Source of the DNA: Thiobacillus sp.
GTDB lineage: Bacteria > Pseudomonadota > Gammaproteobacteria > Burkholderiales > Thiobacillaceae
Reading direction: 5' to 3'
Assembly: GCA_020217265.1 (NCBI GenBank)
Contig: JAIWOS010000170.1
Coordinates: forward strand, 1 to 17,107
DNA length: 17,107 nucleotides
This document shows positions 7,260 through 15,602 of the stretch, in pieces. The translations under genes were made by a program, and so were the position numbers. How positions within the stretch are numbered: the first letter of the stretch is position 1; every line of letters starts with the position of its first letter. Under the pieces are notes generated by a model that was given only the letters and a program-made list of their open reading frames with translations, was not told the DNA's origin and searched no databases.

Positions 7260-7775
7260 TTACCCCGTGATGTCTTCGACGGACTTGCCGCGCTTGGCGG
7301 CAATTTCAGACGGCGTAGACATTTTCATCAGGCCATCCAGCGTTGCGCGCACGACGTTGTAAGGGTTGGTCGAGCCCAGGCATTTTGCAAGGACGTTCTG
7401 CACGCCCATCACTTCGAACACGGCACGCATGGCACCACCGGCGATGATGCCGGTACCTTCGGAGGCCGGTTGAATCAGCACGCGAGAGGCGCCATGCTGC
7501 CCGACAACGGTGTGGTGGAAAGTGCCATTCCTGAGGCTGACCTTGACCAGCTTACGACGCGCCTCTTCCATGGCCTTCTGCACGGCCACCGGCACTTCGC
7601 GGGATTTGCCCTTGCCCATGCCGATGCCACCATCGCCATCGCCAACCACGGTCAGCGCGGCAAAACCCATGATCCGGCCACCCTTCACCACCTTGGTGAC
7701 GCGGTTGACCGAAATCATCTTCTCGCGCAAGCCGTCGCCGCGCTCTTCGTTACTCGTAGGTGCTGTACGGGCCAT
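7260..7775 (-). CDS. rpsE: 30S ribosomal protein S5
   Basis: 171 residues. S5 lies near the decoding centre and mRNA entry; mutations in the family affect fidelity and spectinomycin sensitivity. The N-terminal double-stranded-RNA-binding domain reads [20 protein letters not shown] (17-36) and [20 protein letters not shown], where the loop around [11 protein letters not shown] is the spectinomycin-linked region and looks wild type. The C-terminal domain has [40 protein letters not shown] and [20 protein letters not shown]. 15 nt separate it from rplR. Standard spc position. Confidence 0.99.
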   Translation of the reverse strand: MARTAPTSNEERGDGLREKMISVNRVTKVVKGGRIMGFAALTVVGDGDGGIGMGKGKSREVPVAVQKAMEEARRKLVKVSLRNGTFHHTVVGQHGASRVLIQPASEGTGIIAGGAMRAVFEVMGVQNVLAKCLGSTNPYNVVRATLDGLMKMSTPSEIAAKRGKSVEDITG

Positions 7776-7790
7776 CTTGATTCCGCCTCG

Positions 7791-8144
7791 TTAAAATACC
7801 AAACCGCCTTCGCGGGCCGCCTCTGCAAGCGCTTTGACGCGCCCGTGAAACTTGAAACCCGACCGATCGAAAGCCACTTTTTCAATACCCAAGCCTTTGG
7901 CCTTTTCCGCCAGACGCTTGCCGACTGCCGCGGCCGCGGCCGTATTGCCGCCATTGGCGAGCTGCGCACGCAGGTCCTTGTCGTTGGAAGATGCGCTGGT
8001 CATCACCGTACCACCATCTGCCGAGATGATCTGCGCGTAGATATGGCTGTTGGTGCGATGGATGGCCAGGCGGATCGCCTTGACGGCCGCGATTTTGGCG
8101 CGGGTTTTGCGCGCCCTGCGAATCCGTGATTGCTTGGTGTTCAT
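7791..8144 (-). CDS. rplR: 50S ribosomal protein L18
   Basis: 117 residues. L18 binds 5S rRNA and helps dock it into the large subunit together with L5 and L25. The protein has a basic N-terminus ([18 protein letters not shown]), the [20 protein letters not shown] block (25-44), a central [25 protein letters not shown] helix (64-81) and the family end [31 protein letters not shown] precedes the ATG; the rplF stop is 16 nt upstream. The order rplF-rplR-rpsE is standard. Confidence 0.99.
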   Translation of the reverse strand: MNTKQSRIRRARKTRAKIAAVKAIRLAIHRTNSHIYAQIISADGGTVMTSASSNDKDLRAQLANGGNTAAAAAVGKRLAEKAKGLGIEKVAFDRSGFKFHGRVKALAEAAREGGLVF

Positions 8145-8160
8145 TGTCTGTCCTTAAGCC

Positions 8161-8691
8161 TTACTTCTTCTTGGTCTCTTTCTTGATGACCACTTCGTCG
8201 CTGTAACGAACGCCCTTGCCCTTGTACGGCTCTGGCGGACGGTACGCGCGAACGTCGGCGGCAACCTGGCCCACTGCCTGACGGTCGATACCCTTGATCA
8301 CGATCTCGGTCTGCGTCGGCGTCTCGACCTTGATGCCAGCAGGCATCTTGTGCACGACAGGGTGCGAAAAACCCAACGTCAGGTTGAGCGCATCACCCTG
8401 CGCCTGCGCGCGGTATCCCACGCCCACCAGCGTCAGACGCTTCTCGAAGCCTTTGGAGACACCCTGCACCATGTTGTTGACCAGGGCGCGCATCGTACCC
8501 GCCATGGCATTGGCCTGGATGCTGTCGCCGACAGGCGCAAAGCTCAGCACACCATCGTTCAGCGACACATTCACGTCGGGTGACGCCGCCCGGCTGATCG
8601 AGCCCAGCGGGCCCTTAACGGAAATGCCGTTGCCCAGAGTCACCTCTACGCCCTTGGGCACGGTAATGGGGTTTTTTGCTACACGTGACAT
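8161..8691 (-). CDS. rplF: 50S ribosomal protein L6
   Basis: 176 residues. L6 lies near the sarcin-ricin loop and factor-binding region of the 50S subunit. It has the typical two-domain layout: [20 protein letters not shown] at the start, a first domain to about residue 80, [20 protein letters not shown] (78-97) in the linker, and the C-terminal signature [19 protein letters not shown] (147-165), ending in a lysine-rich tail KKETKKK. A purine-rich AAGGGAG lies 7 nt before the ATG; the rpsH stop is 12 nt upstream. Confidence 0.99.
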   Translation of the reverse strand: MSRVAKNPITVPKGVEVTLGNGISVKGPLGSISRAASPDVNVSLNDGVLSFAPVGDSIQANAMAGTMRALVNNMVQGVSKGFEKRLTLVGVGYRAQAQGDALNLTLGFSHPVVHKMPAGIKVETPTQTEIVIKGIDRQAVGQVAADVRAYRPPEPYKGKGVRYSDEVVIKKETKKK

Positions 8692-8703
8692 ATCCGTTCT
8701 CCC

Positions 8704-9099
8704 TTACGCAACGACGCAGAGGATTTCGCCACCCACGCCCTTAGCGCGCGCGTGACGGTCCGTCATGACGCCACTCGAAGTGGACACGATAGCAACACCC
8801 AGACCGTTCATCACTCGCGGCAGTTCTTGAGCCCCTTTGTAAATGCGCAGTCCAGGTTTGCTCACACGTTCAATGTGTTCGATCACAGGGCGGCCGGCAT
8901 AATACTTGAGCTGTAGCTCGAGCTCAGGCTTGCCCGCTTCACCGCGGACAACGTAGTCGTCGATATAGCCTTCGTCTTTCAGAACCTTGGCAATTGCCAC
9001 CTTGACCTTGGAGGAGGGCATCGACACCGACGCCTTTTCCACCGATTGCGCATTGCGGATGCGGGTCAGCATGTCCGCGATGGGATCACTCATACTCAT
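8704..9099 (-). CDS. rpsH: 30S ribosomal protein S8
   Basis: 131 residues. S8 binds helix 21 of 16S rRNA early in 30S assembly, and in E. coli represses the spc operon. It shows [15 protein letters not shown], a central region with [10 protein letters not shown] and [20 protein letters not shown], and the C-terminal RNA-binding motif [26 protein letters not shown]. There are two in-frame ATGs 6 nt apart (9099 and 9093). The first was chosen because AAAGGG is 8 nt upstream of it and because E. coli S8 also begins MSM; the second would be 14 nt away. 12 nt separate it from rpsN. Confidence 0.98.
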   Translation of the reverse strand: MSMSDPIADMLTRIRNAQSVEKASVSMPSSKVKVAIAKVLKDEGYIDDYVVRGEAGKPELELQLKYYAGRPVIEHIERVSKPGLRIYKGAQELPRVMNGLGVAIVSTSSGVMTDRHARAKGVGGEILCVVA

Positions 9100-9111
9100 C
9101 TCGTTCGCCCT

Positions 9112-9417
9112 TTACCAGCTTGCCTTGACGATGCCGGGAATCTCACCCTTCATCGCGTACTCGCGCAACTTGCCGCGCGCCAGACCGAATTTGCTGAACA
9201 CACCACGCGGACGCCCCGTCAGCTGGCAGCGATTGCGCTGACGCACAGGGCTCGCGTTGCGCGGTAAGGCCTGCAGCGCCTGGTAAGCAGCCATGCGCTC
9301 TTCATCGGTGCTGTGCGAATTGGCAATCACGGCTTTCAGCGCAGCACGCTTGGCGGCATATTTCTTCACCAAGCGGGCGCGCTTCTCTTCACGATTGATC
9401 AAGGATAACTTGGCCAT
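9112..9417 (-). CDS. rpsN: 30S ribosomal protein S14 (zinc-free, 101-residue form)
   Basis: 101 residues from [21 protein letters not shown]14 sits in the 30S head next to S3 and S10. This is the long form without the CxxC...CxxC zinc module: only one cysteine is present ([12 protein letters not shown], about 77-88). It ends [25 protein letters not shown]. The start was chosen at 9417 because the family begins MAKLS and GAGG lies just upstream, overlapping the rplE stop; a longer open frame into rplE is not credible. 7 nt from rplE and 12 nt to rpsH. Confidence 0.98.
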   Translation of the reverse strand: MAKLSLINREEKRARLVKKYAAKRAALKAVIANSHSTDEERMAAYQALQALPRNASPVRQRNRCQLTGRPRGVFSKFGLARGKLREYAMKGEIPGIVKASW

Positions 9418-9424
9418 GCCTACC

Positions 9425-9964
9425 TCAATTCTTGAACGGGAAACTGAAGGCGGCCAGCAGGGCACGCGCTTCGTCGTCGGTCTTGGCGGTCGTGGTGATG
9501 GTGATGTTCATTCCACGCAGCGCATCGATTTTGTCGTACTCGATTTCCGGGAAAATGATTTGTTCCTTGACACCCATGTTGTAGTTGCCACGGCCATCGA
9601 AGGATTTTCCCGACACACCACGAAAATCGCGGATACGCGGCATTGCGACCGTAACCAGACGATCCAGGAATTCGTACATCTGGGCGCGACGCAAGGTCAC
9701 CATGCAGCCCACAGGGTAATTCTCGCGAATCTTGAAACCCGCAATGGACTTCTTCGACTTGGTGACGACAGGCTTCTGGCCGGCGATTTTCTGCATGTCA
9801 CCGACGGCATGCTCCATCACCTTCTTGTCAGCAACCGCTTCACCCACACCCATATTCAGGGTGATCTTCTGGATGCGCGGCACCTCCATGACAGACTTGT
9901 AGCCGAATTGCTCAACCAGCTTCGGCACGACCGTGTCGCGATAAAATTCTTGCAAACGCGCCAT
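9425..9964 (-). CDS. rplE: 50S ribosomal protein L5
   Basis: 179 residues, standard length. L5 binds 5S rRNA, forms the central protuberance and bridges to S13. Visible blocks are [20 protein letters not shown] (13-32), [19 protein letters not shown] (33-51), [20 protein letters not shown] (73-92), [20 protein letters not shown] (109-128), [20 protein letters not shown] (134-153) and [20 protein letters not shown], ending PFKN. The gene starts 2 nt after the rplX stop. In E. coli the S8 repressor site spans this junction; the right-hand pairing strand does not seem to be kept here. Confidence 0.99.
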   Translation of the reverse strand: MARLQEFYRDTVVPKLVEQFGYKSVMEVPRIQKITLNMGVGEAVADKKVMEHAVGDMQKIAGQKPVVTKSKKSIAGFKIRENYPVGCMVTLRRAQMYEFLDRLVTVAMPRIRDFRGVSGKSFDGRGNYNMGVKEQIIFPEIEYDKIDALRGMNITITTTAKTDDEARALLAAFSFPFKN

Positions 9965-9966
9965 GA

Positions 9967-10290
9967 TTACCCCTGTACGTCGACCATTTCACCGTTGGAC
10001 TTAAAGACACGCACCTTGCGACCGTCATCCAACTGCTTGTAACCCACCCGATCCGCTTTCTGTGTCGCCGGATTGAACAGCGCGACATTGGATGCATTGA
10101 TCGGCATTTCTTTTTCGACGATACCGCCCTGGATGTTACGCATGGGGTTGGGCTTCTGGTGTTTCTTGACGCGGTTTACACCCTCAACCACGACAGCACC
10201 ATCGTCAAGCACGCGCAGAACAGTGCCGCGCTTGCCCTTATCTTTGCCGGTGAGAACGATCACTTGATCGCTTTTACGAATTCGAGCCAT
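9967..10290 (-). CDS. rplX: 50S ribosomal protein L24
   Basis: 107 residues. L24 starts 50S assembly by binding the 5' part of 23S rRNA and lies at the exit tunnel. The KOW motif reads [20 protein letters not shown] (7-26), followed by [19 protein letters not shown] (38-56) and [27 protein letters not shown] stands before the ATG, 9 nt after the rplN stop. It is followed by rplE after 2 nt, so both are likely translated together. Confidence 0.99.
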   Translation of the reverse strand: MARIRKSDQVIVLTGKDKGKRGTVLRVLDDGAVVVEGVNRVKKHQKPNPMRNIQGGIVEKEMPINASNVALFNPATQKADRVGYKQLDDGRKVRVFKSNGEMVDVQG

Positions 10291-10299
10291 GATTCCCTC

Positions 10300-10668
10300 T
10301 TACAGAACCTCGGGTGCCAGCGAGACGATCTTCATGAACTTCTCGGTGCGCAGTTCACGCGTGACAGGGCCGAAGATACGAGTACCGATCGGCTCCAGCT
10401 TGTTGTTGAGCAACACGGCCGCATTGCCATCAAAGCGCACCAGCGAGCCATCGGGACGGCGCACGCCCTTGGCAGTGCGCACCACAACCGCGTTGTACAC
10501 ATCACCTTTTTTTACACGTCCACGCGGCGCAGCATCCTTGATGCTGACCTTGATAATGTCACCCACGCTGGCGTAACGACGATGACTACCACCCAAGACC
10601 TTGATGCACATCACCGAGCGCGCACCGGTATTGTCTGCCACGTCCAATACGGACTGCATCTGAATCAT
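10300..10668 (-). CDS. rplN: 50S ribosomal protein L14
   Basis: 122 residues, the invariant family length. L14 contacts 16S rRNA helix 14 across the subunit interface and is next to L19. It begins [20 protein letters not shown] and shows [20 protein letters not shown] (24-43), [20 protein letters not shown] (45-64), [27 protein letters not shown] and ends SLAPEVL. It has a strong ribosome-binding site, GGAGG, 7 nt before the ATG. It is the first gene of the spc block, after a 192-nt gap that follows the rpsQ terminator-like hairpin. Confidence 0.99.
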   Translation of the reverse strand: MIQMQSVLDVADNTGARSVMCIKVLGGSHRRYASVGDIIKVSIKDAAPRGRVKKGDVYNAVVVRTAKGVRRPDGSLVRFDGNAAVLLNNKLEPIGTRIFGPVTRELRTEKFMKIVSLAPEVL

Positions 10669-10818
10669 TTAATTGCCTCCAACTTAATCCACCGCTAATC
10701 AAGAAGCACAGCCGGTGGCCAGTTTTGGAACCCGTTCGGGAGAAATTCGCCTGCCTAAAACACAAGCGCAAATATCGTGTCGGCGAACCGGACAGAAACC
10801 AACCGGCCAGCCAACCGG
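10669..10818 (-). promoter_or_regulatory. S10/spc inter-operon region, presumed spc leader
   Basis: After the hairpin at 10819-10843 this non-coding stretch leads to rplN. In E. coli the spc promoter sits at this place, so one is expected, but I find no convincing match: the best is TTGCGC (10766-10771) and GAATTT (10743-10748) at 17 nt, which is weak. Three CCGGTT repeats lie at 10813-10818, 10801-10806 and 10786-10791 on the minus strand. No small ORF is evident. Confidence 0.4.
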
Positions 10819-10843
10819 AAAACCCGGCACTATACCGGGTTTT
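10819..10843 (-). terminator. Terminator-like hairpin after rpsQ (end of S10 block)
   Basis: A perfect 9-bp inverted repeat, AAAACCCGG (10819-10827) and CCGGGTTTT (10835-10843), with a 7-nt loop, 17 nt after the rpsQ stop. Read on the minus strand the 3' arm ends in TTTT, as in a short rho-independent terminator. The T-run is short and part of the stem, so termination may be partial. Its position at the S10/spc border supports the call. Confidence 0.7.
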
Positions 10844-10860
10844 ACTCATATATGCAAGTC

Positions 10861-11124
10861 TTATACGCGCGCGCGCTCGATCAACTTGCTGACCGTCCAG
10901 GCCTTGGTACGCGAAAGCTTGCGCGTTTCCTCGATCTGCACAGTATCGCCTTCGTGAAACTCGTTGTTCTCGTCGTGCGCATGATACTTCTTCGACATCC
11001 GGATCACCTTGCCAATCACCGGGTGTTTCACGCGACGCTCAACCAGCACGGTTACCGTCTTGTTCATCTTGTCGCTCACCACACGCCCGGTCAACGTGCG
11101 TACCATCTTCTTGCTTTCAGTCAT
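10861..11124 (-). CDS. rpsQ: 30S ribosomal protein S17
   Basis: 87 residues. S17 is an OB-fold protein that binds the 5' domain of 16S rRNA early in assembly. Family blocks: [20 protein letters not shown] (9-28), [25 protein letters not shown] (31-55) and [20 protein letters not shown] (59-78). Its ATG overlaps the rpmC stop as ATGA (4-nt overlap), indicating coupled translation. It is the last S10-type gene, followed by the hairpin at 10819-10843. Confidence 0.99.
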   Translation of the reverse strand: MTESKKMVRTLTGRVVSDKMNKTVTVLVERRVKHPVIGKVIRMSKKYHAHDENNEFHEGDTVQIEETRKLSRTKAWTVSKLIERARV

Positions 11125-11315
11125 GCTTGACCCGCCTTCTCGCGCATAATGGTCTTGACTCGGGCAATGTCGCGACGCAGCTTGCCGAGGTCGGCCGTCT
11201 TGTTCGACTGCTGCGTCGCCACCTGCATGCGCAGCGCAAAATGGGCGCGCAGCAGCGACTCGAGTTCCTGCTTCAGTTCGGCGGCATTCTTGCCGCGCAT
11301 TTCCTTGGTGTTCAT
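11121..11315 (-). CDS. rpmC: 50S ribosomal protein L29
   Basis: 64 residues. L29 is a helical hairpin protein at the polypeptide exit, where it contributes to the docking site of trigger factor and SRP with L23. The sequence is the family two-helix pattern: [40 protein letters not shown] (21-40) and [20 protein letters not shown]. It lies 3 nt after the rplP stop and overlaps rpsQ by 4 nt. Confidence 0.98.
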   Translation of the reverse strand: MNTKEMRGKNAAELKQELESLLRAHFALRMQVATQQSNKTADLGKLRRDIARVKTIMREKAGQA

Positions 11316-11318
11316 CGA

Positions 11319-11735
11319 TCAGCTCCCGATCATGCGGGTAACAAACGTCGTGGCGATCGGCAGCTTGGCCGCAGCCAGGCGAAAGGCCTCGCGAGCGAGC
11401 TCCTCGTTCACGCCGTCCATTTCATACAAAACCTTGCCCGGCTGGATTTCGGCGACGTAGTACTCAGGCGCGCCCTTGCCGTTACCCATACGAACCTCGG
11501 CCGGCTTACGCGAAATGGGCTTGTCCGGAAAAATGCGGATCCAGATACGTCCACCCCGCTTGATGTGGCGTGTCATGGCACGACGGGCGGCCTCGATCTG
11601 GCGAGCAGTCAGGCGACCACGGGCCACGGCCTTGAGGCCGAAGTCGCCAAAGCTCACGCTGGCGCCGCGGGTGGCGAGACCGGTATTACGGCCCTTCTGT
11701 TCCTTGCGGTATTTTCTTCTAGCTGGCTGCAGCAT
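11319..11735 (-). CDS. rplP: 50S ribosomal protein L16
   Basis: 138 residues. L16 lies near the A-site tRNA elbow and is needed for late 50S assembly. It begins [19 protein letters not shown] and shows [20 protein letters not shown] (32-51), [20 protein letters not shown] (61-80) and [21 protein letters not shown]82 (in [10 protein letters not shown]) matches E. coli R81, the site hydroxylated by the YcfD oxygenase. The gene overlaps the end of rpsC by 17 nt in another frame, a strong coupling signal; the start is secure because family members begin MLQP. Confidence 0.99.
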   Translation of the reverse strand: MLQPARRKYRKEQKGRNTGLATRGASVSFGDFGLKAVARGRLTARQIEAARRAMTRHIKRGGRIWIRIFPDKPISRKPAEVRMGNGKGAPEYYVAEIQPGKVLYEMDGVNEELAREAFRLAAAKLPIATTFVTRMIGS

Positions 11736-12423
11736 GTTTCACTCCCGATTTCTTGCCGCGCTTCTCCTGTTCGGCAGCAGCCGGCTGTTCGCCGCGGTTC
11801 AGCGCGTCGCCCTTGTAGACCCAAACCTTGATGCCAATGATTCCGTAGGTCGTCTTGGCTTCCGCAAAGCCGTAGTCGATTTCGGCACGCAGGGTGTGGA
11901 GCGGAACGCGACCTTCGCGATACCACTCGGTGCGCGCGATTTCAGCACCGTTAAGACGACCAGAACTCATGATCTTGATGCCTTGTGCACCCAGGCGCAT
12001 GGCGTTCTGCATCGCACGCTTCATGGCACGACGGAACATGACGCGCTTTTCAAGCTGCTGCGCAATGCCGTCGGCAATGATCTGCGCGTCGGTTTCAGGC
12101 TTGCGCACTTCTTCGATGTTCACATGAACCGGAACCGACATCATGCGCGAGAGTTCACCGCGCAGCACTTCGATGTCCTCGCCCTTCTTGCCGATGACCA
12201 CACCCGGACGTCCGCTGAAAATCGTGATGCGCGCGTTCTTTGCCGGACGCTCGATCAGCACCTTGGAAACCGACGCATGCGAAAGCTTCTTTTTCAGATA
12301 ATCGCGAACCCTGATGTCTTCCAGCAGCGTGCTGGCGAAATTGCGGTTCGAGCCGTACCACTTGGCCGTCCAGGTGCGCTGAACGCCCAGACGGAAACCA
12401 GTCGGATGAATTTTTTGTCCCAT
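11719..12423 (-). CDS. rpsC: 30S ribosomal protein S3
   Basis: 234 residues. S3 forms the mRNA entry with S4 and S5 and has helicase-related residues in E. coli. It begins [23 protein letters not shown]. The KH domain reads [20 protein letters not shown] (about 70-89) with its GxxG loop (VIGKKG). The C-terminal domain has [32 protein letters not shown] and [14 protein letters not shown]. The tail is lysine- and alanine-rich. AAGGA lies 6 nt before the ATG. The last 17 nt overlap rplP. Confidence 0.99.
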   Translation of the reverse strand: MGQKIHPTGFRLGVQRTWTAKWYGSNRNFASTLLEDIRVRDYLKKKLSHASVSKVLIERPAKNARITIFSGRPGVVIGKKGEDIEVLRGELSRMMSVPVHVNIEEVRKPETDAQIIADGIAQQLEKRVMFRRAMKRAMQNAMRLGAQGIKIMSSGRLNGAEIARTEWYREGRVPLHTLRAEIDYGFAEAKTTYGIIGIKVWVYKGDALNRGEQPAAAEQEKRGKKSGVKHAAAS

Positions 12424-12432
12424 CGCGCTTCC

Positions 12433-12765
12433 TTAATCGCCTACGGTCACGGTGATGTGACAGGTCGGTTTGCTAATACGGTTACCGCGGCCCTTCGCGC
12501 GGGCAGTGAAGCGCTTCAGCACCGAGCCCTGGTCGACGTAGATCGTCTTCACTTTCAGGGTATCGATATCCGCGCCCTCGTTATGCTCGGCGTTGGCGAT
12601 CGCCGATTCCAGCACCTTTTTGATGATGCCGGCGCCTTTTTTGGGGCTGAAGGCCAGAATGTTCAATGCCTTTTCCACACGCAGACCACGAATCTGGTCA
12701 GCGACCAGACGGCCTTTCTGTGCGGACAGGCGGGTACCACGCAAAATCGCAGAAACTTCCATCAT
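12433..12765 (-). CDS. rplV: 50S ribosomal protein L22
   Basis: 110 residues if read from the first of two adjacent ATGs, 109 from the second (12762). L22 lines the exit tunnel with L4; its hairpin loop is a macrolide-resistance site. It shows [20 protein letters not shown] (8-27), [28 protein letters not shown] and the loop/hairpin [31 protein letters not shown] is only 3 nt from the first ATG and 6 nt from the second, so ribosomes may favour the second. 7 nt from rpsS, 9 nt to rpsC. Confidence 0.97.
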   Translation of the reverse strand: MMEVSAILRGTRLSAQKGRLVADQIRGLRVEKALNILAFSPKKGAGIIKKVLESAIANAEHNEGADIDTLKVKTIYVDQGSVLKRFTARAKGRGNRISKPTCHITVTVGD

Positions 12766-12772
12766 GCGCTCC

Positions 12773-13048
12773 TTATTTCTTCGCCTTCTTGTCCGCGACG
12801 TGGCCCTTGAAGGTACGCGTCAGCGAGAATTCGCCCAGCTTGTGGCCCACCATGTTTTCGGTGACAAAGACCGGAACATGCTGGCGACCGTTGTGCACCG
12901 CGATCGTCAGCCCGATGAAATCGGGCAGGACCGTGGAACGCCGCGACCAGGTCTTGATCGGGCGCTTGTCGTTCGAGCCGCGCACCGCCTCGATCTTCTT
13001 CAGCAGATGGGCGTCGACGAACGGGCCTTTTTTAATTGAACGTGCCAT
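12773..13048 (-). CDS. rpsS: 30S ribosomal protein S19
   Basis: 91 residues. S19 pairs with S13 in the 30S head and contacts tRNA. It begins [20 protein letters not shown] and shows [53 protein letters not shown], all family-typical, with a basic tail ADKKAKK. AGAGG precedes the ATG; 15 nt after rplB. Standard S10 order rplB-rpsS-rplV. Confidence 0.99.
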   Translation of the reverse strand: MARSIKKGPFVDAHLLKKIEAVRGSNDKRPIKTWSRRSTVLPDFIGLTIAVHNGRQHVPVFVTENMVGHKLGEFSLTRTFKGHVADKKAKK

Positions 13049-13063
13049 ATCTTTCTACCTCTA

Positions 13064-13891
13064 TCAGCGCGCGTGACGGCGGCGGACGATCATGTTGGAT
13101 GTGCGCTTGTTACTGCGAGTGCGGTAGCCCTTGGTCGGCGTACCCCACGGGCTGACCGGATGGCGCCCCGCCGCAGTACGGCCTTCACCACCGCCATGCG
13201 GGTGATCGACCGGGTTCATTACCACACCGCGTACCGTCGGACGCACACCACGCCAGCGCATCGCACCGGCCTTGCCGATCGAGCGCAGGCTGTGCTCTTC
13301 ATTGCCCACCTCACCCAGCGTCGCGCGACAATCGACGTGCACCTTGCGGATTTCACCTGAGCGCAGGCGCAACTGTGCGTACGCACCCTCGCGTGCCAGC
13401 AACTGCACAGAGGCCCCGGCGGAGCGTGCAATCTGCGCGCCCTTGCCCGGCATCATCTCCACGCAGTGCACGGTCGAGCCGACCGGGATACTACGCAGCG
13501 GCAGGCAGTTGCCTGATTTGATCGGCGCATCAGCACCGTTGAGCAGTAGCTGGCCAACCTCTATACCGCGCGAAGCAATGACATAGCGACGCTCGCCATC
13601 GGCATAACACAGCAGCGCAAGATGCGCGGAGCGGTTGGGATCGTATTCGATACGCTCAACCTTGGCCGGAATGCCATCCTTGTTGCGACGGAAATCGACC
13701 ACACGATAATGCTGCTTGTGACCGCCGCCCTTGTGGCGAACGGTGATATGGCCGTTGTTGTTGCGACCAGAACCACGCTTCTTGGGTTCGACAAGGGCTG
13801 CCACCGGCTTGCCTTTGTGCAGACCCGGCGTCACGACTTTCACGACCGCACGGCGACCGGCAGATGTGGGTTTGACTTTAATCAATGCCAT
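13064..13891 (-). CDS. rplB: 50S ribosomal protein L2
   Basis: 275 residues. L2 is a primary 23S rRNA binder needed for subunit joining and close to the peptidyl-transferase centre. The N-terminal OB-fold includes [34 protein letters not shown] (38-70); the SH3-like domain includes [21 protein letters not shown] (130-150) and [14 protein letters not shown]. The C-terminal active-centre motif [20 protein letters not shown] is at 223-242, with H230 matching E. coli H229. The ATG has a purine-rich AAGGGAG upstream; rplW ends 14 nt before. Confidence 0.99.
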   Translation of the reverse strand: MALIKVKPTSAGRRAVVKVVTPGLHKGKPVAALVEPKKRGSGRNNNGHITVRHKGGGHKQHYRVVDFRRNKDGIPAKVERIEYDPNRSAHLALLCYADGERRYVIASRGIEVGQLLLNGADAPIKSGNCLPLRSIPVGSTVHCVEMMPGKGAQIARSAGASVQLLAREGAYAQLRLRSGEIRKVHVDCRATLGEVGNEEHSLRSIGKAGAMRWRGVRPTVRGVVMNPVDHPHGGGEGRTAAGRHPVSPWGTPTKGYRTRSNKRTSNMIVRRRHAR

Positions 13892-13905
13892 GATTTCTCT
13901 CTCCC

Positions 13906-14211
13906 TTACTGGCCGGACGCGAAGTCAATGTCTTGACCCGGCTTGAGGGTGACATACGCCTTCTTCCAGTTGTCACGGCGCCCCGTCACACGACCGGAAC
14001 GCTTGACCTTGCCCTTGACGTTCAACACCTGCACACCGGTCACCTCAACCTTGAACAGGCTGGCGACTGCCGCACCGATTTCCTGCTTGGTCGCATCCGG
14101 CAAGACGCGGAACACCACCTGATTCATCTTGTCGGCCACGCGCGTGCTCTTCTCAGAGATCACCGGCGCGAGAATGACCTTGAGCAAACGCTCCTGACTG
14201 ATCGCCCCCAT
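13906..14211 (-). CDS. rplW: 50S ribosomal protein L23
   Basis: 101 residues from [21 protein letters not shown]23 lies at the tunnel exit and is the main docking site for trigger factor. It shows [40 protein letters not shown] (42-61), the basic loop [20 protein letters not shown] and ends FASGQ. The ATG overlaps the rplD stop (TGATG) and GAGGAG stands 8 nt upstream, within rplD. A longer open frame of 24 extra codons into rplD was discarded because family members start here. Confidence 0.98.
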   Translation of the reverse strand: MGAISQERLLKVILAPVISEKSTRVADKMNQVVFRVLPDATKQEIGAAVASLFKVEVTGVQVLNVKGKVKRSGRVTGRRDNWKKAYVTLKPGQDIDFASGQ

Positions 14212-14828
14212 CACACCATCTCCTCGAATTGCTTGACCGCCGCTTTGGTGATCAGCACGTTGCCGAATTTGACCAGACTCCACGGGTCAGCCTGATGCGG
14301 CTCGACCACATAAACGTCGCGCAGATTGCGGGACGAAAGCCAGAGATTGTCATCGACCGCGTCGGCGATAATCATGACCTTGCCGAAACCCATCGATTTC
14401 AGGCGGCTAGCGAGCAGCTTGGTCTTGGGCGAATCCACACCCAGGCTTTCAACGACCTTGAGCTTGCCCTCGCGCGCCAGCTGCGACAGGATGGTCGCCA
14501 GGCCAGCGCGATACATCTTGCGGTTCACCTTGTGGGCGAAGTTTTCATTCGGCTTGTTCGGGAAGGTCACACCACCCCCGCGCCAGATCGGGCTCGATGT
14601 ACGGCCCGAACGTGCGCGGCCGGTGCCCTTTTGACGCCACGGCTTGTGCGTCGACGCAGTCACTTCGGCGCGCGTCAGCTGCGCACGATTGCCGCCGCGC
14701 GCATTGGCCTGGAACGCGGTCACCACCTGATGCACCAGCGCCTCGTTGTAATCGCGACCAAAGGTTTCGTCAGAGGCAGCCACACTGGCAACCTGCTGAC
14801 CTTGCTCGTTAATGACGGCCAGATCCAT
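14211..14828 (-). CDS. rplD: 50S ribosomal protein L4
   Basis: 205 residues. L4 binds 23S rRNA and lines the exit tunnel; in E. coli it also represses its own S10 operon at the leader RNA. It shows [25 protein letters not shown] (26-50), the tunnel-loop segment [27 protein letters not shown] (61-87), [20 protein letters not shown] and a C-terminal domain with [29 protein letters not shown]. The ATG overlaps the rplC stop (TGATG), and the rplW start overlaps its own stop. Confidence 0.99.
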   Translation of the reverse strand: MDLAVINEQGQQVASVAASDETFGRDYNEALVHQVVTAFQANARGGNRAQLTRAEVTASTHKPWRQKGTGRARSGRTSSPIWRGGGVTFPNKPNENFAHKVNRKMYRAGLATILSQLAREGKLKVVESLGVDSPKTKLLASRLKSMGFGKVMIIADAVDDNLWLSSRNLRDVYVVEPHQADPWSLVKFGNVLITKAAVKQFEEMV

Positions 14829-15472
14829 CAGGCACCCCCTTTCACAGCCGGGCGGACCACGACGTGACCGCCCTTGGCGCCCGGTACAGCACCTTTGACC
14901 AACACCAAACCACGCCCGGCATCGACGCGCACGACCTCGAGATTTTGCTTGGTGCAGGTGACCGCCCCCATGTGGCCCGCCATGCGTTTACCGGGGAAAA
15001 CACGGCCAGGATCCTGCGCCATACCTATCGAACCCGGCACATTGTGCGAGCGCGAATTGCCATGCGTGGCGCGTTGCGAACCGAAATTGTGGCGCTTGAT
15101 GGTGCCCGCAAAGCCCTTGCCCTGAGTCACCCCCGTCACGTCGACTTTCTGGCCCGCTTGGAACAGCTCGACCGAGACTTGCATCCCCGCCCGGTATTGC
15201 GAAGCAATTTCAGGCGTGACACGGAATTCGCGCATCAGCTCGCCCGCGTCCACACCCGCCTTGGCGAAATGACCGGCTTCTGCCTTGTTGACGCGGCTAT
15301 TGCGACGGCTTCCATAGGCGAGTTGCACTGCGGAATAGCCATCCGTTTCTGGCGTGCGCACTTGCGTGACACGATTGTGGGACATTTCCAGCACGGTCAC
15401 CGGAACGGACGCGCCATTCTCGGTGAAAATGCGGGTCATGCCGACCTTGCGGCCAACGAGCCCGATACTCAT
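14828..15472 (-). CDS. rplC: 50S ribosomal protein L3
   Basis: 214 residues from [21 protein letters not shown]3 nucleates 50S assembly and reaches the peptidyl-transferase centre. It shows [20 protein letters not shown] (112-131), [38 protein letters not shown] (132-169) and [21 protein letters not shown]153 corresponds to E. coli Q150, the glutamine methylated by PrmB. The start was chosen at 15472 from the family N-terminus and an AGGA upstream; the extra 14 codons of open frame are rejected. A 124-nt structured gap separates it from rpsJ, so it may head its own transcript. Confidence 0.99.
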   Translation of the reverse strand: MSIGLVGRKVGMTRIFTENGASVPVTVLEMSHNRVTQVRTPETDGYSAVQLAYGSRRNSRVNKAEAGHFAKAGVDAGELMREFRVTPEIASQYRAGMQVSVELFQAGQKVDVTGVTQGKGFAGTIKRHNFGSQRATHGNSRSHNVPGSIGMAQDPGRVFPGKRMAGHMGAVTCTKQNLEVVRVDAGRGLVLVKGAVPGAKGGHVVVRPAVKGGA

Positions 15473-15491
15473 GTTCGTATTTCCTATCTCA

Positions 15492-15549
15492 AGTCGCCAA
15501 CAGGCCGGCGACAAGGTTTGTAGGTGCCGATTACTATTGACCGGCGACT
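15492..15549 (-). promoter_or_regulatory. rplC leader with two mutually exclusive hairpins
   Basis: On the minus strand GTCGCCGG occurs at 15541-15548 and again at 15505-15512, followed by GGCGACT at 15492-15498. The last element can pair with the near copy (6 bp, 8-nt loop) or with the far copy (7 bp, AGTCGCC at 15543-15549). This gives two alternative stems about 20 nt upstream of the rplC ATG. A regulatory role is inferred. Confidence 0.4.
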
Positions 15550-15567
15550 AATTAGAAACAGCCAAGG

Positions 15568-15590
15568 GGCGGCATTATACCCATGCCGCC
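15568..15590 (-). other. Perfect 8-bp inverted repeat overlapping a -10 element
   Basis: Arms GGCGGCAT and ATGCCGCC enclose a 7-nt loop. On the minus strand the loop plus the first bases of the second arm form TATAAT. No T-run follows, so it is not a classical terminator for rpsJ. It could be an RNA hairpin protecting the tuf-rpsJ 3' end or a DNA operator. Confidence 0.55.
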
Positions 15591-15602
15591 AATCTCTTAC
15601 AA
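15574..15602 (-). promoter_or_regulatory. Candidate sigma70 promoter between rpsJ and rplC
   Basis: TTGTAA (15597-15602, 4 of 6 matches) and TATAAT (15574-15579, full consensus) are spaced by exactly 17 nt on the minus strand. The -35 hexamer is formed by the last Leu codon and stop of rpsJ. The predicted start near 15567 gives a leader of about 95 nt for rplC. Confidence 0.5.

Noticed and set aside
6039..8129. A 696-codon open frame on the plus strand opposite secY, rplO, rpmD, rpsE and rplR
   Set aside because: It runs antisense through five well-conserved genes and has no recognisable domain; GC-rich codon bias keeps the opposite frame open.
10743..10771. TTGCGC/GAATTT as the spc promoter
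   Set aside because: Spacing is right but the hexamers match the consensus too poorly to annotate as a promoter.
15568..15590. The rpsJ-rplC hairpin as a rho-independent terminator
   Set aside because: No T-run follows the stem on the minus strand.
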